Shown: positions 13,783 through 24,684, counted from the first letter of the stretch. The stretch is DNA of 64,000 nt from Dillenia suffruticosa (GCA_033439265.1 JAVTVX010000031.1:19698001-19762000), one strand, 5' to 3'. The notes: a model not told the origin generated them from the letters alone. Numbers and translations are program-made.

Positions 13783-15676
13783 ATGGAAGAAGGGAGAGAG
13801 AGTTTTCTCTCAAGTAACAAGCCATTTTCTACAGGCTACATGATTCAGGAAGGAAATGATGCTTTGAAGGACTTCAGATCATGCCTGTCATGGTTGTGTG
13901 TGGATCAGTCTAATCCATGGAGAGCAAGTCTGTCTTGGTCAGTCTTCTTTCTTCTAGTCATTGGCGTCCCTCTTTTCTCACATTTCCTTCTCTCTTGCTC
14001 AAGCTGTGACTCCAACCATCAAAGGCCTTATGATGCAATTGTCCAATTGTCACTCTCTTCTGTTGCTGCTCTCTCCTTCCTATGTCTCTCTTCATTTGCG
14101 AGAAAATATGGCCTTAGAAAGTTCTTGTTTCTTGATAAATTATGCGACGAAGGCGAAAAAATCAGACAAGGATATACAGAACAACTCCAGGTATGTTTCA
14201 TAATTAATTTTTTCTTTAAATATAAAAAAATTAATTGGGCCAATCATGCATTGCCGCGTATGACCCTGATGCAACCATGTGTGTGTTCCTGATAAATAGT
14301 GATTCCTGGTCAGTTATGGGACAACTTATGGAGAGTGCCCTAAGGGGAGTGCATTCGTGAAGGTCGTGTTTCCAAGTCTCTTGACCCTATCATAACAATC
14401 CAAATTGTCTTAAAAGCGAAGGACACTTCACAATGTAGCAATTTTGTCTATTTACGGACAGAGTTTTCAATATTACACACAATTTCATGGTAGAAAATGC
14501 AATAGTTAATTACAAATTTTGTTACAGAGATCAAAGAAGATCCTGCTATTTTTTGTCCTCCCCTGTTTCGCTGGTGAAAGTGCTTACAAACTGTGGTGGT
14601 ACATCACGGGATCCGGCCAAATACCCTATTATATTAACATCTATGCAAGCTATACAATCTCTTGCACATTGGAGCTATGTTCCTCGCTCTATCGAACGTC
14701 GATCTTCATCTTCATCTGTGTACTTTTCCAAATGACTTGCCATCTTCAGATACTCAGAATACAAGACTTCGCACGTGTTTTTCAAATAGAATCTGAAGTG
14801 GCTTTTGTCCTTAAAGAGCATCTCCGGCTCAGAAGAAACCTGAGGGTCATAAGCCATAGATTCCGAGCTTTCATCTTATTAAGCCTAGTGTTCGTCACCG
14901 CAAGTCAGCTTGCATCGCTGCTCATCACAACCATGTCTGGTGCAGAAGTGGACATGTACAAAACAGGAGAGCTTGCGGTATTCTATCCCTACCATACAAT
15001 CTTATTATACAAAAAATGCTCTTCCTTATGGCTAAAATTTGATTTTATGGAGACTAGATGATGATCTTCATCATCAACTCTGAGAAAATCATAGTCACAT
15101 GGGTCATGATGAATGGAATATCCTACTACCTGACACTATAAATCTCCTATTTACAATGGTGCAGCTATGTTCAATAGCCCTTGTGACTGGCCTCTTTATA
15201 TGTCTTCGAAGCGCTACAAAGATCACACACAAAGCGCAGTCTGTCACCTGCCTTGCTTCTAAATGGCACGTATGTGCAACTATAAACTCTTTCGATGGCT
15301 CTGATGGTGAAACTCCAACAGCTCAGATTGCTTCTTGCAGAGTTTATCCCATCACTGCAGGTTGGGATTCATCGGAGGAAGAAGATGGAGATGATGATCT
15401 GGACAACACTAGAATGTTGGAGAGTTATTCACATACCATTTCATTCCAAAAAAGGCAAGCTCTAGGTAAGAAAATTGTTCTCCAAAATTATATGGTTGTC
15501 TTCTTGATGGTCAATTCTGACAATTCCCATCTGTTGCAGTAACTTATTTAGAGAACAATAAGGCAGGAATCACAGTTTTCGGATTCATGCTAGATCGGAC
15601 ATGGCTGCACACCATTTTTGGAACTGAGTTGTCTCTTGTACTCTGGTTGCTCAGCAAGACCATTGGAATTTCTTAA
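13783..15676 (+). CDS. DUF3537 seven-helix protein, plant gustatory-receptor-like (GRL)
   Basis: Four exons, 13783-14190, 14528-14977, 15165-15465 and 15540-15676, join in frame to 431 residues. The product looks like a plant DUF3537 membrane protein. This family has been proposed, on fold and remote sequence similarity, to be related to insect gustatory and odorant receptors (plant GRLs); its function in plants is largely unknown. Hydrophobic segments lie at about residues 49-70, 85-105, 139-161, 170-207 (possibly two), 249-271 and 287-303, with a last one at about 396-431. That is consistent with seven helices. An acidic loop with SSEEEDGDDD (355-364) precedes the last helix, as expected for a cytosolic linker. 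The last exon carries the conserved C-terminal helix around WLHTIFGTELSLVLWLL. The start at 13783 is the first in-frame ATG after a GA-rich leader. No disruption is seen. The family call is from memory of DUF3537 sequences. Confidence 0.85.
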
Positions 15677-16304
15677 GCTTTTTGCCTACCTGCACAGAGA
15701 GTGGGTAGACCACCTCTTCTGTCAACAATCTCTTGCAAAGGACCCTTTCTTGGGAGATTTTTGCCTATCTTGTACATAGCAAGTATGGAAGAAAATGCAT
15801 TTCCATCTGTACAAGATCGTGCAAATAAGAATTTTGGCTTAAGCAATGGATGACTGAACAGCAGAACATGCCACAGTCAGTGTACCAATTATATGTGATA
15901 TGCTCTGATCAATTTACGTCAAGAGAACGTGTCCTACGGATTGTTTCCTAGTACTTTTTGATGAAAATTAATGAGACAATTTGAGAAATCTTAAAGTGAT
16001 TGAATAACTGGAGGAGAGAAATATACCTATTCAAGCCGAATTCTTCACATGGAATTTTTCTCCTTTGTTGTATTTTGCATTGTATTATATGATGGCTTCA
16101 TTCATGATGAAAACGGGGATTTTTTTTTCGCTTAACATTAAAATATTGCACATCGCACAAGAAGCATTGCATGGCCGAAAACCACCTGGTTAGGGTGTTA
16201 AAGATAATCTTTATGCTAAACCATTAGGGTGTTAAAGAATTATATAAGTGTTTAGATTAATTTGCTATCTAATTTGGACTCATATCTTAAAGTTGCTTTT
16301 ACCC

Positions 16305-16539
16305 ATAGGATTTTGAAAAATTTTTTTTTTTGGTGCCCTTAGACTTGGTCGACCACCTGGTGTTTGAAACTTAACCCCGATTAATCCGAGTCGACCTTAC
16401 TGAGTTCCCTCTTACGGGGATAGAGGTCTCCCAATATAGTTATTTTATACCCAAGTCGTGAGTCGAATTTATGACTTTGGTTAAGAGACGCAACGATTTA
16501 TACGCTACACCAACTGTCTATTGGTATAGGATTTTGAAA
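16305..16539 (-). mobile_element. SINE-like retroposon with 14-bp target-site duplication
   Basis: The 14-bp direct repeat ATAGGATTTTGAAA occurs at 16305-16318 and 16526-16539. Between the copies lies about 207 bp that on the minus strand ends in a poly(A) run (the T run at about 16319-16332). The minus-strand 5' part contains a box-B-like AAATTCGACTC and an upstream TGGTGTAGCGT resembling box A, as expected of a tRNA-derived SINE transcribed by RNA polymerase III. It has no coding capacity. Its internal phrases (GGAGACCT...ATC, GGTCGA.TC..ATTAAT) resemble those of the element at 63289-63488, suggesting one family. Confidence 0.75.
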
Positions 16540-17457
16540 TATGAAAAACCAAACTAAGACCATATAATGGTTAGTTAAAGAAAATGTTTAGGGCAAAGAT
16601 TTCCAAAAGATTTTGCAAATTTAATTTAATAGAGGTTTTAAAATACAACTATGGATAAGATCACGTGTTTAACATTTTGAATATTATTTTGATATATAAT
16701 TAATCTAAGAATTATATTAACACAATATAATTTGGAGGCACTTATCTTAAAATTCAGATAATGTTGTCTTGCATGGTACAGTATATGATAAATGAATCTA
16801 ATTTTCAAGTCTTTTCCCACAAAATGTACATTGTGTTGGTTTAATTAAATATATTATCCACACAAAGAACTAAGAGCCTTACAGGAGTTATGCAAGCCCA
16901 GTTCTCTTGGGTGGCCCAAAAGGGTATCTTTATTTTAGTTAAGGTTCCTCCGACCCCGCTAGGGTATCTTTATTTTTTATTTTTTTTTGGTTACGGGGTA
17001 TCTTTATTATTATTATTATTATTTTGATTTTCACTTATCGATATTTAAATTTTATTTGACTAATCTAATCCAAGAATTATGAAATCCATATAAGGTTGGC
17101 TCTCTCAAATTTTATGATTTAAACCCAAAACTTATGATTAAAGAAATATAGTATCCTACCGCTAAATGGATGGCTCAAACCATAGTATTGTTTAACCAAC
17201 GTTTGGTTGGCTCAATAAGAACGATACTGAAATCTTTTAATCATATCCGGATTCAACTTGATATAAGAACATAAAAAATCATATTGAGAGAGCTCTCCCA
17301 GAAATAGATTTAACAGTGAATTAATTTAAATTAGTCGGAAAGAAATATGAGATATTAGGCAATGACCAAACCAGTGATAAAAAAATAATAATAAGAGTAT
17401 TGTCGGGGCTTTATCGATATAGCCCTTTTGGCCAAAAAGAGAGGATTAAAAAGATGA

Positions 17458-17471
17458 AAACGGCGTCGTTT
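17458..17471. promoter_or_regulatory. 14-base motif AAACGGCGTCGTTT, copy 1
   Basis: Near-palindromic 14-mer, identical to the copy at 43878-43891 upstream of the EHD gene. No function is known to me. It is listed because an exact 14-base match is notable in otherwise AT-rich intergenic DNA. Confidence 0.3.
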
Positions 17472-18295
17472 AGAAGCATGGAAAGGGGGTAAAACCGTTG
17501 CATCCTTAAGATTATCAAAAAGATCCTTTGGGTTACAAAAGAAAACGTCATAGAAAATAAATCAAATAAATTTGTTAATAATCAAAAAAGAAAAAAATTA
17601 CGTATATACCAGTTCATATTAATAAAGAATTTGAACCTTTCTAAGTCAAATAATTCTCAATAGGTCAACATTTCAAATTAAATAAAATTAAAAAAATGTA
17701 TATTAAGATGACTGTTATATAAAATTTATTTGATTATTGATTCATCTAGTCAGATCTAATTCGATTCAAATTAAATTTAGTCAAATTTAAAATGATTATC
17801 AAATATTAATAACTTATAAAAAAAATTGAATAGAGTTCAAGAGAGTAAACGACTCAAAAGTTAAATGAATCAATATTTTGTAGGAGTGGTCTTGTTCTAA
17901 AAATTTTTCTACTAGATTCAAAAAATGTTTTGATCCATTCTTATATTTTAAAAGATACTTTAACTAATTTTTAATAAAAATATTTCAAAATATATTAATA
18001 TATAAAATTTAGTTTATCTGATCTTTCACTTGTTTGATCTTAAAATTGAGAACGTGCACAAAAAGAATGAATAGATCATTGTTCTCCAACACACACACAC
18101 ACACACTCTCTCTTTGGTGTTAGATCAATCAATATCTAGAATCATATTTCGACAAATATAGTTTAAATATTATCAGATTTAATTTAAATAAAGATCTTTT
18201 CGTTAGTTTTCTCTTTCTCTACCATGTGGTCTATGAAGATAATGGAGAATATAAGGGTTATGGGGTCTTTATTTTGTCATTAATTTGTATGAGGG

Positions 18296-18615
18296 TGTCA
18301 TAACTCAAGTAAGGTAAATAAAGAAGATGAGAAAGAGAGAGATTAGGAAGAGAAGAAAGAGAAAGAGAGGGAGAGGGAGAGAGCTAGAGAGAGAAAAAGA
18401 AAGATAATACAAGAGAGAAAGAGATAATTTCTTATAATTTTATTATATTTTTTTACATTACATGTATTTGAGTACTATTTTTACAAATATTTTTAATTAA
18501 TTTTATTAACTATTTAACCACTACACCTAACTACTAATCACCTAACAAATAACTACTAACTCTTTTTTACTAATCATGATTAACTATTAACCATAATGGT
18601 TAATAGGTTGTTACA
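18296..18615 (-). repeat. LTR (3' in element sense) of the short retrotransposon
   Basis: 320-bp LTR bounded by TG and CA. It shares with the second copy a GA-rich segment (about 18325-18420) and an AT-rich segment ending CATAATGGTTAATAGGTTGTTACA-like sequence. Visible substitutions and small indels between the copies indicate an old insertion. Confidence 0.8.
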
Positions 18616-18892
18616 ATACTTTTCTCCTTTGAGAACATTTTTGTTCTCAAGGATGGAAGATCAAGAATTGATATTTGAATTCATGAATTTTGAATCAAAA
18701 TTTACATTTGTATTGAAAAATAAGGTGATGAAAATGAACAACAGATGTGATTTGAGTTGCAAGAAAAATAACGGAAGAAAAATAGAAATGGAGAAACTTG
18801 AGAGAGACTTTTCTTGAGCTTCTTTTTTATGCCGAAATTCAATCTTGGGAGAATTGGAAAAACACCATCAATAACTTCCTTTTTGAATATGC

Positions 18893-19012
18893 AAAACCCT
18901 TCTTTTTTGGACATTCAAGACCCTTCTTTCTTGATCATGCAAGACCTTTCTTTCTTGGACATGCAAGACCCTTCTTTCTTGGACATGCAAGACCCTTCTT
19001 TCTTGGACATTT
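18893..19012 (-). repeat. Five tandem 24-bp units coding for an 8-residue repeat
   Basis: Five units of 24 bp begin at 18893, 18917, 18941, 18965 and 18989. On the minus strand, which is the element's sense strand, the best units translate as MSKKEGSC. Because 24 is a multiple of three, the frame stays open through the array. The array lies in the internal domain of the short LTR element. No known protein repeat is recognised. Confidence 0.8.
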
Positions 19013-19162
19013 AAAATTTTTTTACTCTCAACATTTCTTCACTAGGAATAGATAAAATAAGGGGTTTAGAAAGTGATTTAACATCTTGTCTTTCTATGGA
19101 TTTTGGCATTGATTCTTTTACCATTTGATTTGTTTTGTTATTTTCCATTTTTTTTTATTTTT

Positions 19163-19288
19163 TTACTCATTTTCCACCAAAATTTTGATATGTTCATCGA
19201 TACTAAATATTTTCAATAAAATGTCCAATTTATTATTAATCCTTGCCGCGAGAGTGTCTATTCTTTTATTCCAATCATCTTCCGCCAT
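19163..19288 (-). CDS. Short open frame at gag position of the LTR element
   Basis: A 41-codon frame begins MAEDDWNKRIDTLAARINNK about 35 bases downstream of the primer-binding site, where gag normally starts in plant LTR retrotransposons. The amphipathic, coiled-coil-like composition resembles gag N-termini, but no conserved gag domain follows. It is probably a relic of gag, or a small peptide gene of a non-autonomous element. Its function is unknown. Confidence 0.35.
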   Translation of the reverse strand: MAEDDWNKRIDTLAARINNKLDILLKIFSIDEHIKILVENE

Positions 19289-19452
19289 GATTATGATTAT
19301 GATTATGTCGAGAAAAGTATATTCTGATACCAATTTGTCATAACCCAAGTGGGGTAAAGAAAGAATATGAGAAAGAGAGAGATTAGGAAGAGAAGAAAGA
19401 GAGAGAGAGTGTAACACCAAGCTAAAAAAAAAAAAAAAAAAGGAAATATGGA

Positions 19453-19483
19453 GACGCAGCGTTTTGGGGCAAAACGCTGCGTC
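19453..19483. repeat. Perfect inverted repeat, 13-bp stem
   Basis: GACGCAGCGTTTT and its exact reverse complement are separated by GGGGC, near the 5' edge of the 3-kb solo LTR. It could form a hairpin in DNA or RNA. Its role is unknown. Confidence 0.9.
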
Positions 19484-21135
19484 CCCAAATTGGGGATTAG
19501 GGTTGGAAACCCTAATCCCACTCTCCCACACTCTCTCTCTTTCTCTCTCTCTCTCTTGCTCCCGACCCTTCGTCTCTCTTCTCCCACCGCGACGCCGCCT
19601 TCCTCACTGCGTGTTTCCGCCACAGCCACCACCATCCTCCTTCTTCACCTTCTTCTTCTCCTTCTTCTTCTCCTTCTTCTTCCCTCTCGGTTTCTCTCTC
19701 TACCTCACTCTGTCTTCTCTCCCTCTCGCGATCTCCCACGATCGCCTTCTCTCCGCCTCGCCGCACACCGCCGCGAGCCACGATCGAGCACCACCGCACG
19801 CCGCGAGACTGCAGCGCGTTCTGCAGTGCGATCCCCCAGCCACGGCACGAGCCCAGGCCGCGAGCGCGAGCCAGCGCACGAGCGGGCACAGACCCAGCGC
19901 ACGAGTGTGCGTGGCCCAGCTTGCACGGGCGAGCGGCCCAGCGCCCGAGTGTACACAGGCGCGCGGCCCAGTGCGCAGCAGCGCACGAGCGCGCGCGAGC
20001 CAGCACACGAGCACGCACCAGCACAGCGCACCAGCGCACGGGCGAGCACCAGCCCGCGAGCCACTGTCGGCCCGCAGGCCCATCAGCAGCAAGCCCACGG
20101 GCCCACCAGGCCCAACAGCCCGCAGGCCCATCAGCCAGAGGCCCGCCGGCCTGCTAGCCCGTCAGCCCACTGGCCTGTAGACCAGCGAGCCCACTAGCTG
20201 TAACCCATGAGCCCGCGACGGCCCGTGAGCTCGTGACAGCCTACGAATCTCCACGCAGGTAAATGACTTAGGGTTTTGTTTCGGATCTATATATTTAGAT
20301 CTGACAAATAAATCTTGTTTTGATAGGAAACCCTACAGACTTTGGCGTGACCGAAGCGACTTTCAGATGAGACTAAGCGCTTTGAGAAAACCCTAGATGA
20401 GGAGATTTCGGCTCTAACTGATACATTCAATGAATCTAGGATTAAATCTAAGATGAAAGGTTCTGTATATGTTTAGAGTATAAGTGGAATGCGAATAGAA
20501 TACAAATTATGAAATGATTATATATGAATTGAAGATTAAGTATAGAATGTTACAGAAACTAGATGATCTGATACGAAAGAAGCGTATTATAGAATCACAA
20601 AATCATGTCGAGTGAATTCGAATAGTTTTCTTTAGAGTTAAACCTTGAAATATACATGAAAGTATCTAGATTGTAGAGTTGGAATGAAATGAGCCGTAAA
20701 GTGGAAGATATTGTACATTTCATATTATTTTTCGGATAAACCCTTAAGATGCTTGAGAAGTTGATATTCAATTTGATAATCTGATTTAGGTTGATCTTTT
20801 GGAGACTCGAGCGGTCAGATCCGATTTGGTTCGTCAGTAGGGAGTGACTTCCCTCCTCTAGAACTGTGAGTGAGACTTTGACATTCGTTATTGATTGAAA
20901 ACCATGTTTCAAAAATACTTTTAAATGACATATTTCTGCAAATGTATGATTGTTAGAACTTTCAAATATTTGATGAAATGTTTTGTGATCTTTGGAGTGT
21001 CTTAAATTCTGACTTTATTGATATGCATCCATGAGTTTTGATAATTGAATATTGTGACATAATTTCGACATATTGATATGTTTTAATACTTTCACTGCAT
21101 TGGCACATAGTTTTAAATGGATTTACTTATATATT

Positions 21136-21320
21136 TGGGCTGTATGCCCGGCCGACTTTATGATATTATGTTTTGGGCTGTATGCCCGGCCAACTTTATG
21201 ATATTATGCATTTGGGCTGTATGCCCGGCCGACGTTATGATATTATGCATGGGACTATATACCCAGCCGACTTGGTTATGGGATGCATGGGGCTACGTGC
21301 CCGGCCGATATGATATTGTG
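21136..21320. repeat. Degenerate tandem repeat of about 38 bp in the solo LTR
   Basis: About five copies of a unit around GGGCTGTATGCCCGGCCGAC followed by TTATGATATTATG. The first three copies are nearly identical; the last two diverge. Such arrays occur in long plant LTRs. Confidence 0.85.
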
Positions 21321-22677
21321 ATCCGTAGCTACGAAGGACATCTGGTAGAGGCATCCTTTGTGCCCGGATACGCTTCGACCGGAGGTATCCGCTAGATCGT
21401 CGTGTGTATGGGTGTCCCAGGTTGACCATCATCGGAGAGAACGTTGAGTACGGCTCCGTCTAGCACCAGGCGGGGGCACCATACACGGCCGACTAGTTAT
21501 ATGTACATTATTATTATTTGCAGGCTAGTTGGGATAGCCTGTGGCAAACATTGGGACAGAGAGCCATTATTTAATACTTACATCTGGAAAAACCCCCCAA
21601 TGCGCCGTCCTTGGTCAAGGTAGACCATTGCCGGGAATATTTCATTGGCCGGCTCTTCACGACATTGATGTAAATATTGGATGCATATCTTACTTTCTGA
21701 TGTGTGTGTATTATATATGATTTTGAAATAACATGATCGGTTTGCATACTGTGGATATTTTCTTATGCTTTGACACTCTAAGTTCACCCTAGATATTGAT
21801 AGTATGATGTCAATCCCCTCACTTACTGAGTATCCTTCCATAGATACTCACCCCTCACTTTCTTTCCCACAGAATTAGTGTTGGACCGAGGAGATATCAC
21901 TGGGTTTGGGTATGAATATTTTCCATCTCTTCCGCTACGATGATTGGTGATATTATTATATATTGGAGATTTTAGTTTGATCAATGTATTTATATAAAAT
22001 TTTTGGGATGACTGTATAAATTATGGACATTTATTCTTGAAACTCTCGTATTGATTTATTTCATTGCATTGAGGTATTTGTAAATATTTAAAAATAACTT
22101 GGGAATTTATTTTATATATGCGTAGAATTTAAATCCGCTCGGTGTGGCGGCTGCTCATGCTCTAGTTGGGTATGACAATAGAGATCTGTTGTTAGGACTG
22201 TTAGAAACTTTATAGTCTTGCGTTGTTCTGGATGTTGGCTGTGGTATTTGTTGAATTTGGAGAGGTCGAGATGGCTAATTGTTTATTTTTACAGGATGAA
22301 TGTCATATACAGATGAAATTGTACATGGGAAACCTCCGATTTATGGAGAGATTCTGTCCGATTTTCTGTAAAAATATAGCCAGCATCCAGGGGCAACGGA
22401 CGACTGTTCACGATCCCGGTTCGGGGCGTGACAGAGAGAGAGAGCGAGAGAGAGAGAGAAAGAAAGAGATTATAAGAGAGAGAGTAAAAATTCATTGCAA
22501 TTTTATTATATTTTTTTACATTACGTGTATTTGAGTACAATTTATATTAATATTTCTAACTAATTTCATTAACTATTTAATGACTACACCGAGCTATTAA
22601 TCACTTAACAATTTACTGTTAACTCTTTTTTATTAATCATGATTAACTATTAACCATAATGGTTAATTGTTGTTACA

Positions 22678-23972
22678 TATGGTAGATTTTTGTCACTATC
22701 TTTAAGTTCAATCTCGGTTGGACTCTCTATATAAAACTTGTTACATAAATGATTATAATTTAATGTACTATGTTTCTTCTGTCAATTTCTTAATTGTCAC
22801 ATTGCTGAGAGATAAGTCAGGTTTGATCATGAATTAATAGAACCTCACACTTTGGGTTAAAAATTTTTCTTAATGCAACATGTTCTTCGGCTAAGAATAG
22901 TGTTTGGTGAACTAAATAAATAAAGCACTAAATGGTTATCGTAAACATCAATATATTTTAACTAATTTTTAATTAAATATTTGAATTTATTATATTAATA
23001 ATTTAGTTAAAATTTGATTTAAAAAATATATTTATGTGGACTGATAAATAAGATTTTATCCATTTAATTTTTAATTTATTTGATTCAATAGTATCTGCTA
23101 AAAACTTTTTTTCCCAACAATTATAGATTATAATATCGGCGATGAATATGAATTTTATATATATATATATATTTTTAATAAGTTTTCGGTATTTAATAAT
23201 CATGTTAAATTTGATTAAATTTGATTTAAATTGAGTTGTGTTTTGAGAGACAAACTCTCTTGATATTTATTTTTATTATATACAAAATTCGAACTGAAAT
23301 CTTATTTAAAAGATATTGATATCTAACCACTCGACCAACTTAGCATCGGTCAACATGAAATTTATATAGTATCATTCTACATTGGTAGTTGAACGATATT
23401 TAATTAAAGTTTTCTGGTATAATTTAACCACTCTTTAATTATATAATTTGGTTGACATACTTGACTTTACAATAATTCTTTATGCGTTATCTGATTTTCT
23501 GTCATGCCAAGTTGTTTGTTTTAATGAAGCACTAGACCATGTTTGTTTTTATCATGCTCGAGGGGATGCGCATCAAAAGCTCGAAGTTGTGTTCTTATTC
23601 ATTAGGGTGATGAAGAAATTGAAATTTCATTTTAGTTGGTAGTTGTAGGGTGAGAGAGAGAGAGAGAGAGAGAGAACAGCACAATACCTGCAGACGTTCC
23701 ACATGATAAATTAAGAACATATGACAATGGCACGGCAATCTATTTCATCAACTTGATACAGATACATCATACATCACATCTTCATATTAAGCACCATAGA
23801 TGTCATGCATGGCGACAGATTGATACTTCAGTCTCCCCAACTTCATCACTACATATTACTAAACATATTTAATGATAAACATGAAATGAAATCAAACATT
23901 CTCAAACACGTATTATAAGATTAACATAAGCGTACTAACACTTCACAAACTAGGAATCCTTTCGCTTGTCCA
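22678..23972. other. Intergenic region, AT-rich
   Basis: No gene is recognised. It contains a TA run near 23158-23171 and a (GA)n tract at 23652-23674. The last 200-300 bases are probably the 3' flank of the minus-strand lipid transfer protein gene. Confidence 0.5.
23652..23674. repeat. (GA)n microsatellite
   Basis: Perfect GA run of about 23 bases, about 300 bases beyond the stop codon of the first lipid transfer protein gene. Confidence 0.9.
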
Positions 23973-24478
23973 TCAAGCCCTGGAAAGAAAACATCAGGAA
24001 GACAAAGCAGTAAACAAACAGTAAGTAACCTAAAAGAAATTCTCGTAACTGTGTAGCTTGTTTTGTGTGTGTGTGTGTGTGTGACACGGAGAGAGAGAGA
24101 GAGAGAGAGAGTGTGAGATAAAGTGTTTAACTTGTTGCAATCCATGTCTGGGGTAATGGCCAAGTTAAGATTGAGCTTGCAAAATTTGGGGAGTTGCTCA
24201 ACCCTTTGGTGATTAACACCCAAAGACGGTGCCATCTTCTTGAAACACTCACATAGAGACTTGCGTTCTGGCTTGGTGTTAACTTTCTTGTTGAGAGCCT
24301 GCGCGGCGCTACAACATGCTGCACTAGGCTTCGGATCTCCCGTCCCGAACAAGTAGGACTCACAAGAGAGGAGTGATGACACTGCGTCACCACAATCTAT
24401 TCCCCATGTGGGTTTTGCAAGCAACATAAACAGTGCTAAACATAAGATCCATGTGGACAACACAGTTTTTTTCCCCAT
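23973..24478 (-). CDS. Non-specific lipid transfer protein, type-I-like (copy A)
   Basis: This is a secreted eight-cysteine protein that should bind and carry acyl lipids in the apoplast. Exon 1 runs 24478-24132 and exon 2 is only 23979-23973; joined they give 117 residues ending DMDCNKA. A hydrophobic signal peptide covers about residues 1-26, with cleavage likely before the first Cys. Cysteine spacing is C-x9-C-x15-CC-x19-C-x-C-x21-C-x13-C, that of type I nsLTPs. The intron splits the codon after the last Cys-Asn, a usual LTP position, and holds (GT)n and (GA)n tracts in plus-strand terms. A TATA-like TTATATAA lies at 24578-24585. Reading through the intron gives a longer but spurious 185-codon frame. 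It is paired with copy B, 1.3 kb away on the same strand. Confidence 0.93.
24066..24111. repeat. (GT)n and (GA)n microsatellite in an LTP intron
   Basis: A GT run (about 24065-24082) and a GA run (about 24089-24110) sit in the only intron of lipid transfer protein copy A, just after its donor site in the gene's sense. Confidence 0.85.
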
Positions 24479-24577
24479 GTTTTAACTCTCTCAATTCTGT
24501 TTGATTATTCTATCTTTTGCTTTACTCAAAACAGAAACCCACTAGAGGTCCTGGAATTAGCAATGTATTTCTTGTAC

Positions 24578-24585
24578 TTATATAA
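24578..24585 (-). promoter_or_regulatory. TATA box of lipid transfer protein copy A
   Basis: TTATATAA lies 100 bases upstream of the ATG at 24478, the usual distance allowing for a short 5' leader. It is assigned from sequence only. Confidence 0.55.
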
Positions 24586-24660
24586 GCTCGGAGAATGGAG
24601 ATGCATGCTTGTTCTCATTAATGCCTTCAACTGTATTCTCGCTTCTGCAAACGATCACGG

Positions 24661-24684
24661 AGAGAGAGAGAGAGAGAGAGAGAG
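24661..24684. repeat. (GA)n microsatellite upstream of LTP copy A
   Basis: Perfect GA run of 24 bases about 80 bases beyond the TATA box (upstream in the gene's sense). GA/CT runs in plant promoters can bind BPC/GAGA-type factors; whether this one does is not known. Confidence 0.85.

Larger units (their letters stand above)
15677..18295. other. Intergenic region with one SINE-like insertion
   Basis: The 3'UTR of the DUF3537 gene probably occupies the first several hundred bases. A SINE-like element lies at 16319-16525. The phrase GGGTATCTTTATT recurs three times between about 16920 and 17010. A 14-base motif AAACGGCGTCGTTT is at 17458-17471. The rest is AT-rich with no coding signal. Confidence 0.55.
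19410..22433 (+). mobile_element. Nested solo LTR, about 3.0 kb, Ty3/gypsy type
   Basis: The insertion starts TGTAACACC and ends TTCGGGGCGTGACA, the termini I associate with long LTRs of plant chromovirus (Tekay-like) elements. It interrupts the second LTR of the 18296-22677 element within a GA tract. GAGAG flanks both sides, which fits a 5-bp target duplication but cannot be proved in low-complexity sequence. Inside are a 13-bp perfect hairpin, a CT-rich then GC-rich segment (about 19500-20250), a tandem repeat (21136-21320) and no gag or pol. The long frames in the GC-rich part are rich in Pro, Ala and Arg and open on both strands, so they are probably not genes. The internal region seems to have been lost by LTR-LTR recombination. 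Confidence 0.75.
18296..22677 (-). mobile_element. Short LTR retrotransposon without pol, disrupted by a nested solo LTR
   Basis: The two LTRs are 18296-18615 and 19336-22677, the second split by an insertion at 19410-22433. Each intact end reads TGTCATAAC...GTTGTTACA on the plus strand. The element is in minus orientation. A primer-binding site complementary to initiator tRNA-Met (TGGTATCAGA) lies at about 19323-19332, three bases inside the LTR. A purine-rich tract (AAAGGAGAAAAG) lies at about 18619-18630 beside the other LTR. The internal part is only 720 bp and has no protease, reverse transcriptase or integrase, so the element is non-autonomous (TRIM/LARD-like). No clear target-site duplication was seen outside the LTRs. 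Confidence 0.8.

Noticed and set aside
19163..19531. 122-codon minus-strand frame across the LTR junction
   Set aside because: Most of it reads through the poly(T/A) run and inserted LTR edge. Only the last 41 codons are plausible and are listed separately.
19448..20197. 249-codon plus-strand frame in the GC-rich block
   Set aside because: It lies inside the solo LTR, is low-complexity Pro/Ala/Arg/Ser, and long frames exist on both strands as expected of GC-rich DNA.
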